From Holothuria scabra (Eukaryota; Echinodermata; Holothuroidea; Aspidochirotida; Holothuriidae), in assembly GCA_037179385.1 (NCBI GenBank), contig CM074179.1, positions 31,811,903 through 31,875,902 of the forward strand: a stretch of DNA of 64,000 nucleotides. Direction: 5' to 3'. Positions 14,365-26,950 of the stretch are shown piece after piece (the stretch's first letter is position 1; every line of letters starts with the position of its first letter). The position numbers and the translations under genes were made by a program. Below the pieces are notes generated by a model that made no database searches, was not told where the DNA came from, and saw only the letters and a list, made by a program, of their open reading frames with translations.

Positions 14365-14736
14365 TTAGGTATTTGAATCCCGGAACTCTTTATACTTGGC
14401 TTTTAGTTCTCGAACAGTTTCTTGCCGCAATCTTCTTCTTTGGGTCATTTTGAAGTCCCACAATATCAATGAGGATATTGACACAACTGACTTGTGTGGC
14501 ACACTTCTTCTATTATTTCTGTCATCCTTAACCAACCATAAATGCCATGTCCCATTCCACGACCCTTTCCACCAATTAAGAGTTACATTTTCGTCCACAA
14601 CGGCGGCCTCCACAATGAATGTTCTACCGTCAGTCCCCAAACAATTAATGGCTGCTAGCATTCCTGGCTGAACAAATGCGAAGCTGTCCACTTCTGTAAT
14701 CCCATTTGTTGATTTTCTTTGGTTGCCAATGTAAAC
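14365..14736 (-). pseudogene. Putative last exon of an unidentified gene
   Basis: A 123-codon frame preceded on the - strand by a good acceptor (pyrimidine-rich TTTTATTTTAG, ending at 14737). It reads in phase 0 from the donor at 16542. The product starts VYIGNQRKSTNG, has a hydrophobic, Trp-rich middle (NWWKGSWNGTWHLWLV) and a basic, helical tail (RRLRQETVRELKAKYKEF), and ends at a stop at 14365. The Trp-rich block resembles small beta-barrel (Tudor/BAH-like) modules, but I could not name the family. Codon use and the splice signals suggest real coding history rather than chance. Confidence 0.55.
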
Positions 14737-16542
14737 CTAAAATAAAAATAAAAGATACCTGACATTTTCAATAAGATCTTTTTTCTTCTTCTTCAGTTGC
14801 CCTAACTGAAGCGTAAATTTATGTAACATTGTTATGAAGTTTATTTCTTATAAGTTTCGATGTGCACAAGCTTCACAGTAACAATTATGCGCCCATACAC
14901 ATCTGCATGACCACACAACTAGGTACCAGTGTACCGACTGCTGCGTGACCCGCAATGGCGTCGTGCCCATTGGGGCCCGGGGGTTTGTCAAGACTCAAGA
15001 GTGTCATAAAATTTTATCAAAAAAATGCATTTAAAATCCTTCATATGACCAGTTAAATATCAGAAGTTGACTGTTTTTGAAAAACAGCTCAATGGAGTTG
15101 TTTTATAAAGGGGGGGGTGGCCTATGTGAACAAAAATGATGAGATAGTTGCATTTTCGACTAAAAAAGCAGAATCAGTACCGATTTACTTATGTGAATAG
15201 CTGCTAATATAGCGTAAATACCGAACTATATTCGCAAAGTAGCAAGTTAGCCCACGCGTGCAATCTACTGGCTGCTTACGGTCGGTAGTTTGTAGTTCTC
15301 GTCTCATGTTTCACCAACGTTGGTCAATTATAGGACTCAAGCGGCAGTGTTAGTTTGTGACTATAGCCACCTGAGAACCCACGTGACAATGGCTAAGCTA
15401 CGGTATTGAACAAACATATCCACCTTGTTCTACGCCAGGCAGGTGTCGAACACCTACTTTGACCACGGGGCTATTACGGAGCTGCACACACACCCTTGCG
15501 AGTGCAGTCATTATCAGTAGTACACGACCGTCGAACAAGCATCTGCTTTATGTTATGGAGCCTGCATCTGCTTTATGTTATGGAGCCTGCGTAGCGCCTC
15601 TATATCTGTTCAGACCCTTTGCGATGTACCGTCCTTCAAACAGCTGAACAATAACTTCGTTCGCTCCGGGAGCTGGTTTAATGGTTGAGTAAATAATTGT
15701 GAACAGGCCGGATTATCAGACTTTCTTTACACTTTATTCAGCAGATAACAAAGGATACAGACAACAGGTGTGAAAATGTTTCTCCTCGACGAAAACGCCT
15801 AGTTAGCCTATTCGTCGTTTCTATGGTTTTGTGTAATAAAAAACCCGCACCGAAGTTTACAATCTTGTTTAGGTTAGCTTATTTAGATGAGGTTTTTAAT
15901 ACGGCTCAACTTGTGTCTCTGATATTATAAAGTTTGGTTGTTTTCTGGACAGCTGTGTAGCGCTCACTGTATTAAATGGAAAGAAAAATTCAGATAATAT
16001 GGCCGCCCTTATTGTTGAGATAGAAGTTAAAAAGTGCCAGTCAGCCCAATTGACCATCGCAAAATTTCCAGTCTACCACAATGATGAGGCCAACGACCGA
16101 AATGTACGTAGGCCCGTAATTTGCCTAACTGAAACCGAGACGCCACGAATTCACTCAAAATCCCAGTAGAACCGGTATATCTAACCTAGTAACCTTTAGG
16201 CCTTCCTAGGCCTGTATCATGTTCATGTGTTCAAACTATTGAGTAAAAACAGGTCTACATAATTGAAACCGTTTTCTTGGTTGCCAATTTCAGAATCAAT
16301 TTTTTGAAATGCCCCAAAACAGAACATTAGCCATGATGTCCTTTTGGCATGAGCTTTTATGACTAAACTGACATATAAGGTATAAAAAAATCGCAACCTT
16401 CCTGATATGGCGTATTAGTTGACGTATAAATGTATGGCACTCGTATTCAACCAGTAATGATATAACTAAATCTCTGTAAGATCTGAGAACCACTTTGTTG
16501 TGTGGAGTACGGACGAGAATTTAAATGAAACATCTCACTTAC
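14737..16542 (-). other. Putative intron of the two-exon gene remnant
   Basis: It starts GTAAGTGAG and ends TTTTATTTTAG on the - strand, 1,806 bp. It includes an 18-bp tandem duplication near 15546-15590 (repeated TATGGAGCCTGC). No other feature was seen. Confidence 0.4.
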
Positions 16543-17528
16543 CTGAGATATTACGTACTCTGGCAGGTTTTGTTTCCCGTGAAATGTTCGTACGAAATCA
16601 CATTGTTGTTTCCTGTGGCCATTTCAGTCACCATTCTGCTATACAAATGCTTTTTCGTCCATGTGTGTGGAATATGGGATGTGTCCTTGTGTGGCAAATA
16701 ATCGCCCATCCTTTTAAAAAGCACACTCATTCCGCAAGGGCGTCTGTTGTTTTTCCCGTTTTTTAACTTTAAACTTGTTTCCATGAATCACCTGGGTTTT
16801 ATTCGCTTTAATGAGTGAAACACAATGTTCGTATCTCCAGGCCGGGTGCCTGATTGAATGCGATACACCGGCTTCTCTGGCAAATCTTTTTCTCTCTGAT
16901 CGATAGATTAGGTTGATACACAAATCGACTTCCTCCTTCACCTGGCCTCTACAATAGAGTAGCTCATGAAGAGACAGCGATTGAAGGCATTCTTTGGAAC
17001 AGCACTTCATCTGAATTATTTCACACAAATCTTTTACCACAGTTCGTTTTCTCGGCTGGAGTCGGGTCACAGTCATATGAGCTAAGATTTCATGATTTGT
17101 AACGTGTGAACAGTCGTCGGGTTCTGGATCCGAGTCTGATAAAGACGACAGATAGCGATGCAATGATTGTTCTTCATCTACGTTTTCCTCTTCATCGTCT
17201 TGTCCGATTCCGATAGAGAAAGCGGAAAACTTAAGTCACTCCAACTATCATTTAAGTCTGTCTGCTTCAGCTTGTTCGATATCATAGTTTTCGTTCATAC
17301 GTACACTGCTGGTTACCAATATTTGAAGTGAAGCTAAACCTCCTCTATAACTTCTTCAAACTCGTCTAATTCATGCATGCCAAGTCCCATGTATTCTCCA
17401 TTTGCTTCTTCTGGCAACTTCTGTTGTACACCTTAATCACTGTATACTGACTGGAATGAGTCGTCGAGTTGATCGTTGGTATCTTCTGAAAAGACTTCGC
17501 TTACAACAGTACAGAAACTATGATCCAT
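16543..17528 (-). pseudogene. Putative upstream exon of the same gene, frameshifted
   Basis: On the - strand from an ATG at 17528 (MDHSFCTVVSEVFSED), an acidic Ser/Asp/Glu-rich N-terminus is interrupted by a TAA and two frame changes (17240-17440). It then opens at 17163-16714 (SDSDPEPDD; KCCSKECLQSLSLHELLYCRGQ; RKRFAREAGVSH). The frame shifts again near 16720-16780 into KRMGDYLPHKDTSHIPHTWTKK, and once more to reach PEYVISQ, directly followed by a strong donor CAG/GTAAGTGAG at 16542. Intron 16542-14737 then leads to the last exon. The layout of a Cys motif, Arg-rich block and LPHKD...P segment suggests a low-copy invertebrate or transposon-derived gene, but it is not identified. The multiple shifts point to a pseudogene. 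Confidence 0.5.
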
Positions 17529-18853
17529 CTTTTCACATGCACATATAAACTGCATGAATCGTAACGACCTCCTGCTGACACTGCGATGTCCCGCGCAATA
17601 AAATCAAGTACTACCTCCCAGCGATTACTTCCATGATAAAATACCTTCTTCATACATGCCAGACCGGGTTGGATTACATCACCGACCGCAACAAAGCGAC
17701 ATGTCTTTTTGCACCTTGTGATAATGATTAGCTTATTTGCAGTACGGTTACAAGTTTACACGAAAGTCTGTTTAACTTGTTTGAAAATATTTTTCCGGAC
17801 TCAGATTTGAGTCATTTTTTATTAGCGCAGCATGGTCTTCAAGGGCAAATGTCTGGCAGAAATGCGGGACTCCACAAAAGGTACATAAAATCTAACGATT
17901 GGGGAAGTGCACGCTGCAATTAAAGGTAAAGAGCAGTCCCCTAGACTTATTTGTAGAACAAGCTAAATAGCACAATTGTCGTCTTATTTCTCTTCAAAGT
18001 ATCTTTAATTACATTTTATGACTTTACTATTGCATATTCAAGGTAAACCAAGCAGTTATTTCTAGTAAATTTCACATTTGAAGAGAAAAAACATTGTCAC
18101 GTGACTCCCAATAACCAATCATGAAACTATACATTCTACTACACTACTTCAATTTGGGATGACTGCTCCTGCCCTTTAAAACTATATATGATTTGGGGTA
18201 AGAAATGAATTCCATTGCTGCAAATGGTGGCACATAAATGGGGCATGAAGGGCACTTGCCACCTCAGATTTTCCCTTTTCTCCACATACGTTCCTTTTCG
18301 CCTAAGATGGTCCCATCCTCCCCAGTCAGATCCAGAACAAATATAAATATCATGGGACTTAAATTTTCCACGCGGAGATACCGGTATGCCAAAACCTCGG
18401 ACCTTCCAGGGACTTGCCCCTTGGACCCTACCGGGTGTTGGGACCCATGGAACCCACTTGGGTCCGTTGTCACATCCGTTAAAGCAGAATATATCTATCC
18501 GAAGACTTTTCAATGATATGCTATATTCTTCAGTAGAGCATATCGTGGGGCTTCGTCGTAAAGACTACAGAGGATTTGTCCCAGGACCTAACCAGACCTA
18601 ATGCGGGTCCCTGTACCCCACCTGCAAACGTCCACGCTTCGCGATCGGTTTCGCGCTATAGGCGAATTGTGTTGCCCTTCTCAACATTTTGTTCTGCCCT
18701 TAATGTGTCCCCATTACTTCCGTGCCTCTGAAATCCTGGTGTCTCCGTCCACTGACTGCTAAATTAAACACTTCAGTCATATTATATTAATCAACTTAAA
18801 TTTAATATACCCTTTTGGTCAGGTCTTAGCATACTTCGAACAATAAAGGTACG
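17529..18853. other. Core DNA, nothing recognised
   Basis: No coding similarity and no clear repeat. Confidence 0.35.
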
Positions 18854-19320
18854 TCCTCATTGCTCACATTACCGATTAAGTGGTTTCCTGCCACAAAGGA
18901 ATAAAAAACATTAAAATGCAAGTGGTAATATTTCACATAACACAGGAATTAAAATAATAACAATAGTAACAAAGGTTGGCCTAATTAAAAAAAAAAACAA
19001 CACCATCGGCATAATCCACTTCGCGTTATTGTCAGTGAAGAAAAGATCAACAAATTGTTTTAAAGCAGTGGTGGCGGCGGAATATGTGGAAGTGGGGGTG
19101 GGGATGGGAGAATCAAAATTTAAGGAAGTATTTTAAAATGCGGGAAATAATGTAATGTTTGTCCTTTAAGAGGAGTCTAGGAGGATCTTTATCAGGGCAT
19201 TGAATTAAACACTTTAATAAACGGTCTTTTGACCCCACTTAAGAAACACGCACTAAAATTATTTGATACTCTAAAGACATTTAGTAGGAATTAAACACGT
19301 TATACTTAGGATATTGGAAA
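18854..19320 (+). repeat. Dispersed repeat R1, copy 1
   Basis: About 470 bp matching 22377-22843 in the same orientation with many substitutions. Shared landmarks are GGTAATATTTCACATAAC, TTTAAAGCAGT and CATTTAGTAGGAAT. No coding frame is conserved. Confidence 0.7.
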
Positions 19321-19568
19321 AACTATGACAAACAGACATTTAACAGAAAGTAATCCCAAAATTCGATGCAAAGTTTCACACAGGTGTGTGCGAAGCGTGT
19401 CAAGGAAACTTAAACCGGCGAAGTGGCACAAAACCGTGGGACTGATGCTGGGAACTGAGGTTCCTCCCATAAAGAATTTTTCTTAAATTTGATGGCTTTT
19501 GTCGTCATTTTGGACCATTTCTAAAAAAAAATCAAGCCCCTTATAGATAGGTGTCTTTTGAGTTGTTT

Positions 19569-19627
19569 GTTATAACAGGGAGCTGTTACGGAAGGAGATA
19601 AAGCACTAACAGCTCCCTGGTTATAAC
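19569..19627. repeat. Short palindrome CAGGGAGCTGTTA
   Basis: Arms TTATAACAGGGAGCTGTTA and its complement around an 18-nt loop. It is related to the hairpin at 28275-28320 and, loosely, to 27518-27540. Confidence 0.7.
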
Positions 19628-19938
19628 GATTGCAAATAGTAACTGTTTGTCTCTCGAATTAATTGAGAGAAAACGAAGAAGTTATTCCGAAGCGTGCATG
19701 AGCTCTTATGTGCCTCAATGGTTCAGAGAAAAAACGTCAGTTAATTTAAGTTTAATGAAAATGGTGGTACAGTATTTTGCGGGGAACGTACATGATCAGT
19801 GGGAGGGGAAAGGGGATTCTGTAAATATTCGTAAACTTTAAATGCCCTATACACAAACAGACAAAGTAATAAGCAAATTCAACAGTTTCTGACATATCAA
19901 AAACACCGGAGTCCTACACGAAGTAACATGCAATTTAA

Positions 19939-20254
19939 AGGCACAGTTCTCTCACACCAAACAGTACCAATTCTCCAAACCTTCTTACTGAAGCGGCTTG
20001 AAGCCCTCCCACAAGTTGTCTGAAATTCATCCTTATCCAGATACAATCTCAGTGTATTGCTTCAACTGTTCAAGGTGAGTATTGAAAAACTCAATTTATA
20101 TAAACAAAACACACTCAGTAATTTTTATGCTGTGTTATATACGTTTTGAGACTCTGCATTGTTTGAATTAGCTGTCAACCAAAGAGCTGAGCCAATTGAG
20201 AATTTCGTTACCCCCCGTACCCAAATTGTAGTTTGGGGTGAGAGGTTTGGCCCT
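19939..20254 (+). mobile_element. TTAA-flanked MITE, copy 1
   Basis: It has TTAA at both ends (19935-19938 and 20255-20258). Imperfect terminal inverted repeats begin AGGCACAGTTCTCTC and AGGGCCAAACCTCTC. The size (316 bp) and TTAA duplication suggest a piggyBac-type non-autonomous element. No transposase. Confidence 0.6.
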
Positions 20255-20258
20255 TTAA

Positions 20259-21730
20259 CCAATTTTATTCATGAAATACAGAGTGCGGGCGAAGCCTACG
20301 GACTCGGAGATCTGCTTATATCTGCTTATTATTCTTGTCACGCGTAGCATTCCATGGCATTGATGTTAATGCTTTCATGTAACATTGCAAACTTTATTAT
20401 CATATATTACTGGGCTCTTGAAAAATTGCATTACGACTTCTCTGATCTCCCTTCGTTAGCTCATGTTTTTCCCATTATTTCAAATTATTTTTAACTGCGG
20501 AAAATGTGTGGCCAAATTCCCCGCCAGCCTCCACGTATTTCCGCAAATGGTTCAAGGGATTGGGGGTCCACATACTATTCTTTTTGAGGTTGTAAGTTTT
20601 ATTTTCCAGACGTAGAGCATCTATTACACGCGCTGACAGGCTGACTATACTGTGGAAGTCCCCATCCTGTTGCATGGTTTCCTTCAAGGCAGTGGAGTAG
20701 CCAGGGAATTTTTCATAGGGGCGATGGAAGGGCGGTCAAATTTTATGGGGGCTAACACAAATTTTGGCCAAATTGTTCTTTTGATTGCACAGTACATGCG
20801 ATGCTGCTCATATGGGCATGACTGTCAACTTTTAGAGACTGGTTAGAGTGAGCTACTACCCGCTACTACCGACGCGGAGCGCATCGACCATCGGTTCTCG
20901 CGGAGCGCCCGCGCAAGGGGATTTTTGCCCAAAACGCCCCTAGATTGCAGGGGTGTATAACAACATTCCATGTGCATGTTCCCAACCACCCCGAAATATT
21001 AGTCTTACCGGTTGGTGAAAAAGACATGTGATTGATAACCTGTCAACATGAAAGCAGGCGCGACTTAGTGCATGAACGAAAGGGAAGGGGTCGAATGACG
21101 AGTTATGTGGACGCATTTTGGGGTTACATTTCGTTTGGTAGCATATCCTCAATACCAAATGAAAAAGCGACATCGTTAGCCATGGCCCTCTCCGGAGAGG
21201 TAACTGCCACTCCGAGTTGCAGCTCCGTTCTCAAAACAGGGTGAAAGTTTGCTTCAAGAATGCCATATTTAAATGCTGCTTATTCACATGTCGTGTATCA
21301 ACTGCCGTACCCCGTGTTCTGAAACGTGTGCTGACAAGTCGCTTGATTGTTCTCCAGCAACTCACTGTAGATACTTAGTAAAGATTAGACTACGGATGCC
21401 TTTACAGACATTTCAATAAAGAGCTTATCCAGTGGCGTGCGCAAGAATATGAATTCCCTCCATTGACATGAAGGAAGTCTAATTGGCCAGACGCAAAATC
21501 CTTCATCCTTATGACAAGGGACGGAAACCAGACAAGGGGAGGGATGCGAAGTCTATAGAGAGGCACTCAATGCTCCCCGCCAGAGTGGATTGTTGCGGAG
21601 CGCAAGAGAATTTTGGAATAAATTACACAGCAGTTCGCTGGAAACGACGCTTCACAGGCCTATTTACCGCATATAAACATGGAAAACAGTAGCAATATTG
21701 TTTAAAACATACTGTTACTTTTAAATACCA
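20259..21730. other. Core DNA with probable MITE fragments
   Basis: CAGTGGAGTAGCCAGG at 20692 and CCAGTGGCGTGCGCAAG near 21429 look like hAT-type terminal repeats, but no paired ends were found. No gene. Confidence 0.35.
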
Positions 21731-21742
21731 AAAATGTGCTTA

Positions 21743-21969
21743 AGGCAGGCGCGGTTCTACGGGGGGTTGGCTGGGGGCTCCAGCTCACAAAATTTTGCAA
21801 AATTGTGTGTAAGTTAGTTGTCGGGTAGTGGTGAAGACATACATGTGCTCAGAAAATACTCTTTATGCCATTTAAGTCCCCTAAAATTTTGTCCCCCAAA
21901 CCGCTTCTGGTTTAAAGGTGGGAGGTGGGCGGCTTCCCCGTTCTCCCCACTTGGCTTTACGCCTGCCTA
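21743..21969. mobile_element. Small MITE with AGGCAGGCG ends
   Basis: AGGCAGGCGCGGTTCTAC at the left is matched by complementary TTTACGCCTGCCT at the right. G/C-rich runs lie inside, and A/T-rich flanks outside. About 227 bp. Confidence 0.45.
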
Positions 21970-22376
21970 TTACCGAAATAACCAATATAAAGGAACCATT
22001 ATATGGGTAGATGATTTTCCGTTTCTTCTGAAACTGTTATTTGTTTTAGTGGCGAACCTTTGAAAGGGAAGATATCTCTTAACTGGGGCACAAATATGGT
22101 TGTTCAGTTCGCTGCCATACAGCCATAGGAAGGGTCTAAGAGAGGGTGTTCTCATCCTCCTTTGGCAATTTTTTGATACTGGACGCGACCTGAGATGCAA
22201 AATGATACGATATTTGAAACATTTTGGACCATATTAAAACATGCGACACGGTCAATTGGGGAGGGAGAACGCGCGTATATTTCTCGGTCAGACTCGGTCA
22301 GAATGCGTCTGACTTCGCCATGACTTACTGATTTTCCCTTACTACTTATAGTGATGGGGGCATACCCCCCGGTCGG

Positions 22377-22490
22377 TCCTCACATTGCTCACTTTACTGA
22401 TTTTTATCGGTTTCCTGCTACAAATGGTTAAAATGTAAGCGGTAATATTTCACATAACTCAGAAAAGAAGGCAATAACAAGTAATTAGAA

Positions 22491-22524
<34 letters not shown>

Positions 22525-22843
22525 ACATAGTCCAATTCGAGTTGTTGTCGGTGAATAAAAGATCACCAACAATTTTTTTTAAAGCAGTCGCGGCGCGAAG
22601 GCAACCGAATATTTCGGGTAAGGGGTGGGCGGTTGAATCAAAATTTGAAGAGGTATTTGAAAATGCGGGGAATAATATGATCTATATCCTATAGAAGGGT
22701 CTCGGAGAGGTGTTCAATTTATTTAATGCCATTAAACTAAACACTTTTCTAAACACCCTTTTGCCTCCACTAAACACGTAATAACTTTATACTCTAAGGA
22801 CATTTAGTAGGAATCAAACACAAAATATTTAGGATATTAGAGG
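22377..22843 (+). repeat. Dispersed repeat R1, copy 2
   Basis: Diverged direct copy of 18854-19320, interrupted by a (CA)n microsatellite at 22491-22523. Confidence 0.7.
22491..22523. repeat. (CA)n microsatellite
   Basis: About 16 CA units. Copy 1 of R1 has an A-rich stretch at this place. Confidence 0.95.
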
Positions 22844-23792
22844 GGTGTGTCTTAATTTGAGAGTAATTTTATTGTGGTCGTTCACATGATACTTCTATAT
22901 TCGCATCATAGAAAACACATTTCCGGTGGCGTCACGGTAGTAGCCTGGGGAAAGTGTCTCCCCCACGAAAAAAGCCGAGGGGACGAACCGGTAAGAGACG
23001 GTGTATACAGGAGAAAAGGGGAAGTGAACGAGGAGAGAAAAGGGGAAATGAGAGAGAAGTTAAAAGAAAAAGGGAAGTTACACTGCAGAAAAGGGGAGAA
23101 AAAATCTTCCCAACACACAAACGAATACAAGCAGGTCTTTTTAGTGAGGTTTACATTATATTAGACCGGTCAATCAAGGCTTGGAGACAGAATTGACTTG
23201 TTGTAAACGTCAGGACAAAACTTGCCGTCAAAGAAGTCTGAAATATCTCCTGCTAAGATTTTGACACACTTTGTCCCCATGCAACACCCTTTCAACTTAG
23301 TCAAATAAGATACGAAAACGAACCATATTCGAATCAATAAAGGACACGTTTAGTGAAATTGCAGTTCGTCCATGTGATGAAATTGAAGTGAAAAAACTCA
23401 TGTAGGCCTAACTGTCCACGGGAGGGGTATACATTCCACATGAGGAATTGAAGAGATTAAGTACAACAAACTGACCCTCACTATCGCTGGACCAGCCAAG
23501 AATACTTTCATGCCTAGATACATACTAATTTATTACACATCTCCAGGCATGCATCCACAGCTTTGTATGGTTTCATATCCATCCTACTGTTAAAAAAAAA
23601 ATAACTACACGTGTTTTCGTATCATGCATCATGGTTAGCATACGGGGGGGGGGGGGGCAAAGGGGATTTGCCCCCCCTCCCCCCACACACACTTTTTTCT
23701 AGAACTTACCTTTTTTAAGTCTTAGTCTGGTTGCTTTTGCTCCAAAAATACAAACTAGAACTGACAGAGCTACGCGAGTGATACTTAATTAA
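22844..23792. other. Core DNA, purine-rich stretch
   Basis: A GA-rich run (about 22975-23105) and G/C homopolymers near 23645-23690. No gene. Confidence 0.35.
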
Positions 23793-24086
23793 AGGCCCAG
23801 TTCTCTCTCCCCAAACAGTACCAATTCTCCTAACCTTCTTACTGAAGCCCTCCCACAATTGTCTGAAATTCATCCTCATCCAGAGATAATCTCAGTTTAT
23901 GGCTTCATGGTGAGTATAGAAAAACTCAATAAATGTAATCAAAACACTCTCGGTACAGTTCATGCTGTGTAATTATAGCTTTGGCAATCTGCCTTGTTTG
24001 AATTAGCTGTCAATCAAAGAGCTGAGCAATTGAGAATTTCGGTACCCGCGTACCAAAATTGTAGTTTGGGGTGAAATAATTTCCCT
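23793..24086 (+). mobile_element. TTAA MITE, copy 2
   Basis: Same family as 19939-20254. The left end has TTAA directly before AGGCCCAGTTCTCTC. The right end is degraded (CCCTTAT instead of CCCTTTAA). Confidence 0.55.
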
Positions 24087-25180
24087 TATAGACCACCTCT
24101 CAAGACCAGGATGGCTTCCAATGAATGGGGTCACATTTCTACATTTCCTGGCGGATAACCCCGTCTCAAAAACGCATCGTCTTGGTACCACTACCTATTA
24201 GCCTACAATACATCCTTATGTAAGAGAGGTTAGTGGTCAACGGAAAAAAACTTAATGAGATTTCAGTCATCGTTTCTTTCTCATCATTCAACATAATCTC
24301 CCAGCGGGGAAGAGAATGAGACGATGACGCTGGCGCGGCATCAACATTGCTTCACACGGCCGGGAAAGTCAGGATTAGGTAAATTTCTTTTGTTCCCATA
24401 GTTACGACAATCGAAATTTTTATCCCATCATGAACATGAACAGCACATGATCTGGCTATTCACGTGCAGAAACACCTTGGGGTATGGGGTGGACCACCAC
24501 TCCCTGCGCCACCGAGGTAGGGGGGTCCTGTAAAATGAAGTTCGGTGCCTATAGTATCGGAGGACCATCATCTATCCTCACGGAGCGTGCATAAAATTTT
24601 GAAAAAAATAAGACCACTCAGGCCCGAGCTCGATTCCAAGACAAGCCATACCATGCCAAGATGATTCCACAGAACTGACGGTCGTCTGAATTGAAAATGA
24701 ATTGGGAAAGTGTGGCAACAAATTGGGAGATTTGTCCTTCACTGCCAGTTTATTTTATGGACTTCTCAAGGTTGCATGCAATGGGTATATTTTGATACAG
24801 TATTTTCTTTAAAAGATGCATTTAGCACAAATTTTGGCAATAAATTCAGATTTTTTGGAAAATTTATACCTTTCTTGATGTAAATTTTGTCAAGTTCGAG
24901 TTTAATGAACATTTAACTGGAAGGGGAAAAGTGGACAAAAGATCACAATACATGTGCACCTTAGTTGAATTATATTTATGACTCTATACTTAGACTGTCC
25001 GACTGTGTGTTCTGTGGGATCAACCTCTCTTGACCAAAGACTTTAAATATGGAACCTACTGCCGTTGTGCGTGATGCTCCGTATAAAGCAATTGAGTCAG
25101 GGAAAACGAGCTATTGAGCCACAACTGGAAAAAGGGTCATGACCGACTGGACTTGAACCAATTGGTTGGAAACTGGGCCA
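24087..25180. other. Core DNA, nothing recognised
   Basis: No coding similarity or clear repeat. Confidence 0.35.
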
Positions 25181-25188
25181 TTAAACCT

Positions 25189-25267
25189 CAACTAACTAAC
25201 TGACTGACCGACTGACCGACGCTCAAACTGACCGACTGACCGACTAACCAACTAACTAACTAACTAA
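25189..25267. repeat. Tetranucleotide array (ACTG/ACCG/ACTA)n
   Basis: Degenerate 4-bp repeats of the type AACT, GACT and GACC. Confidence 0.85.
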
Positions 25268-26484
25268 GGCCCCTCAGACAGCCGGGAGTGGCATTTCCTA
25301 GGCGTTGTAGGTATCTAAGAATGAAACTGGGTTCCAGCAATTCCGGAACGAAATGTCAAAATCTGCAAGAAAATTGCCCTATCCCCTTCACTGGGATACC
25401 TGGCTAGACCACTGCATCTCATGCTTTCTGGTTTAAAGGATATTGCCCGAAACAAACTTGTACATAGGCTATATGTTTGCATGTTTATATAGATTCCCGG
25501 GGGTGGGGGGGGGGACTCTTTTGGGACTTACTACATTTTTTGGAGACAGCGCCGTGTGCAGGATTTTGGAGGTGGGGACACAACCTGTGATTCCCCCGAC
25601 TTACATGAAAGAGCGTCACCATTGCACCGAAGTCACCATTGCACCGAACTTGAGGTGCGCCACGAGCGCGACTCGCGAGTTCCAGTGGTCCGCGTGAGAG
25701 CCCATGGCGGGGTCCAAGGGCAGAGCCACAGTGGAAGTCCAGGGGCGAATTCCGCGGAATCTCATGCAAAATAAGGTCAAAAGAAAGCTGTATTTTCTCC
25801 TAAGGGCACTATTGATCAGTTTTTTGTTTGTTTTGGTTTCTGTGAAATTTGATGTCGGTGACGGAAAGTTCAGTATGTGAACACCATTACTCTGGGGGCG
25901 TCATTTGAGGCGCGCAAAGCGCGCCTTAATTTTCGACCCTCTTAGGCACATTTTTGAAAATGTTTTGTCATTTCCAGAGTTCAGAAAAGTTCACAAAACT
26001 AACTTACGAGCGATCACGACGGCATTAGTAACTGCAAACCGCTGCGCGCGAAAAGCCGGAAAATCTTGATTTTTTAAACAAGTTATTACAAAAATGGAGC
26101 TTTTATTTCAGAGAACTCGGAATTTCATGACAGAAGAGTTGGGAAACTTCACTATACAGTTGGCTGGTAACACAAAAGGCACATTCCAGAATTTTTCACT
26201 TTTCAGAGCAAGGTGGCAGTCGCCCCCTTGCCCCCGCTGTAGCTACTCCACTGACTACAGTATGTGTCACACATATTGACAGAATTGTACGTTTAGGATC
26301 ACGAGGCCAGTCAAGCTGGTTGGTTGAGATGACATAAAGCTACTCAATGAAAGCGAAAGTTAACAGGTTTTTTTTAAAAAAAAAAAAATAAATAAATAAA
26401 TAAACCTGGTTAAGGAGACTAAACGGGCAAAGGAAAGTTGGTGATAGTAGGAGTAACTGCACCATGGGCCACGTATAGCCCCCT
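25268..26484. other. Core DNA, nothing recognised
   Basis: It includes a small perfect hairpin GGCGCGCAAAGCGCGCC near 25910. No gene. Confidence 0.35.
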
Positions 26485-26594
26485 GGGACCCGTTCCACAA
26501 AGAGTTACGCACAATCTTAAGTATGATCTACTAATGACTTAAGTATGGGGAATCAAACTTAAGATTGTGCGTAAGTCTTTGTAGAATGGGCCCC
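26485..26594. mobile_element. Palindromic MITE (about 110 bp)
   Basis: The left arm contains TTACGCACAATCTTAAGT and the right arm its complement, bounded by GGGACCCGTTC and GAATGGGCCCC. The whole could fold into one long hairpin with a short loop. No coding. Confidence 0.7.
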
Positions 26595-26897
26595 ACAGTG
26601 ACTTATTCTTTTCTGACGGGCGATCGGAAGAGCTAGATCCTTTGGTAAAAGACTAAGGCAACGTAAAACACACTGTCACTGATACTAAGAGGTTTAAATA
26701 CTCAGAGTATCTCCTAAAACTTACTGGCTTCGGAGGCGGGAGCCTGGGCGGGGCGTCCCCTTTAAACACGTACTGCTTGGACCGACTCTCATGGTACCGT
26801 GTCGATCTGAATTTTCTAGTTAACAATTTACAGGACGGTGGTAATGATAACAGTATTGGTACATCGTACTTGTATTCGAACAGTGGTGTACTCAAGA

Positions 26898-26950
26898 TTT
26901 CTCTCAAGAGGGAGAGCTCTCAAGAGGGAGAGCTCTCAAGAGGGAGAGGG
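26898..26950. repeat. 16-bp tandem repeat
   Basis: About three near-perfect units of CTCAAGAGGGAGAGCT. Confidence 0.85.

Noticed and set aside
22874..23196. Lys/Glu/Arg-rich open frames
   Set aside because: Low-complexity GA-rich DNA, open on both strands, no domain.
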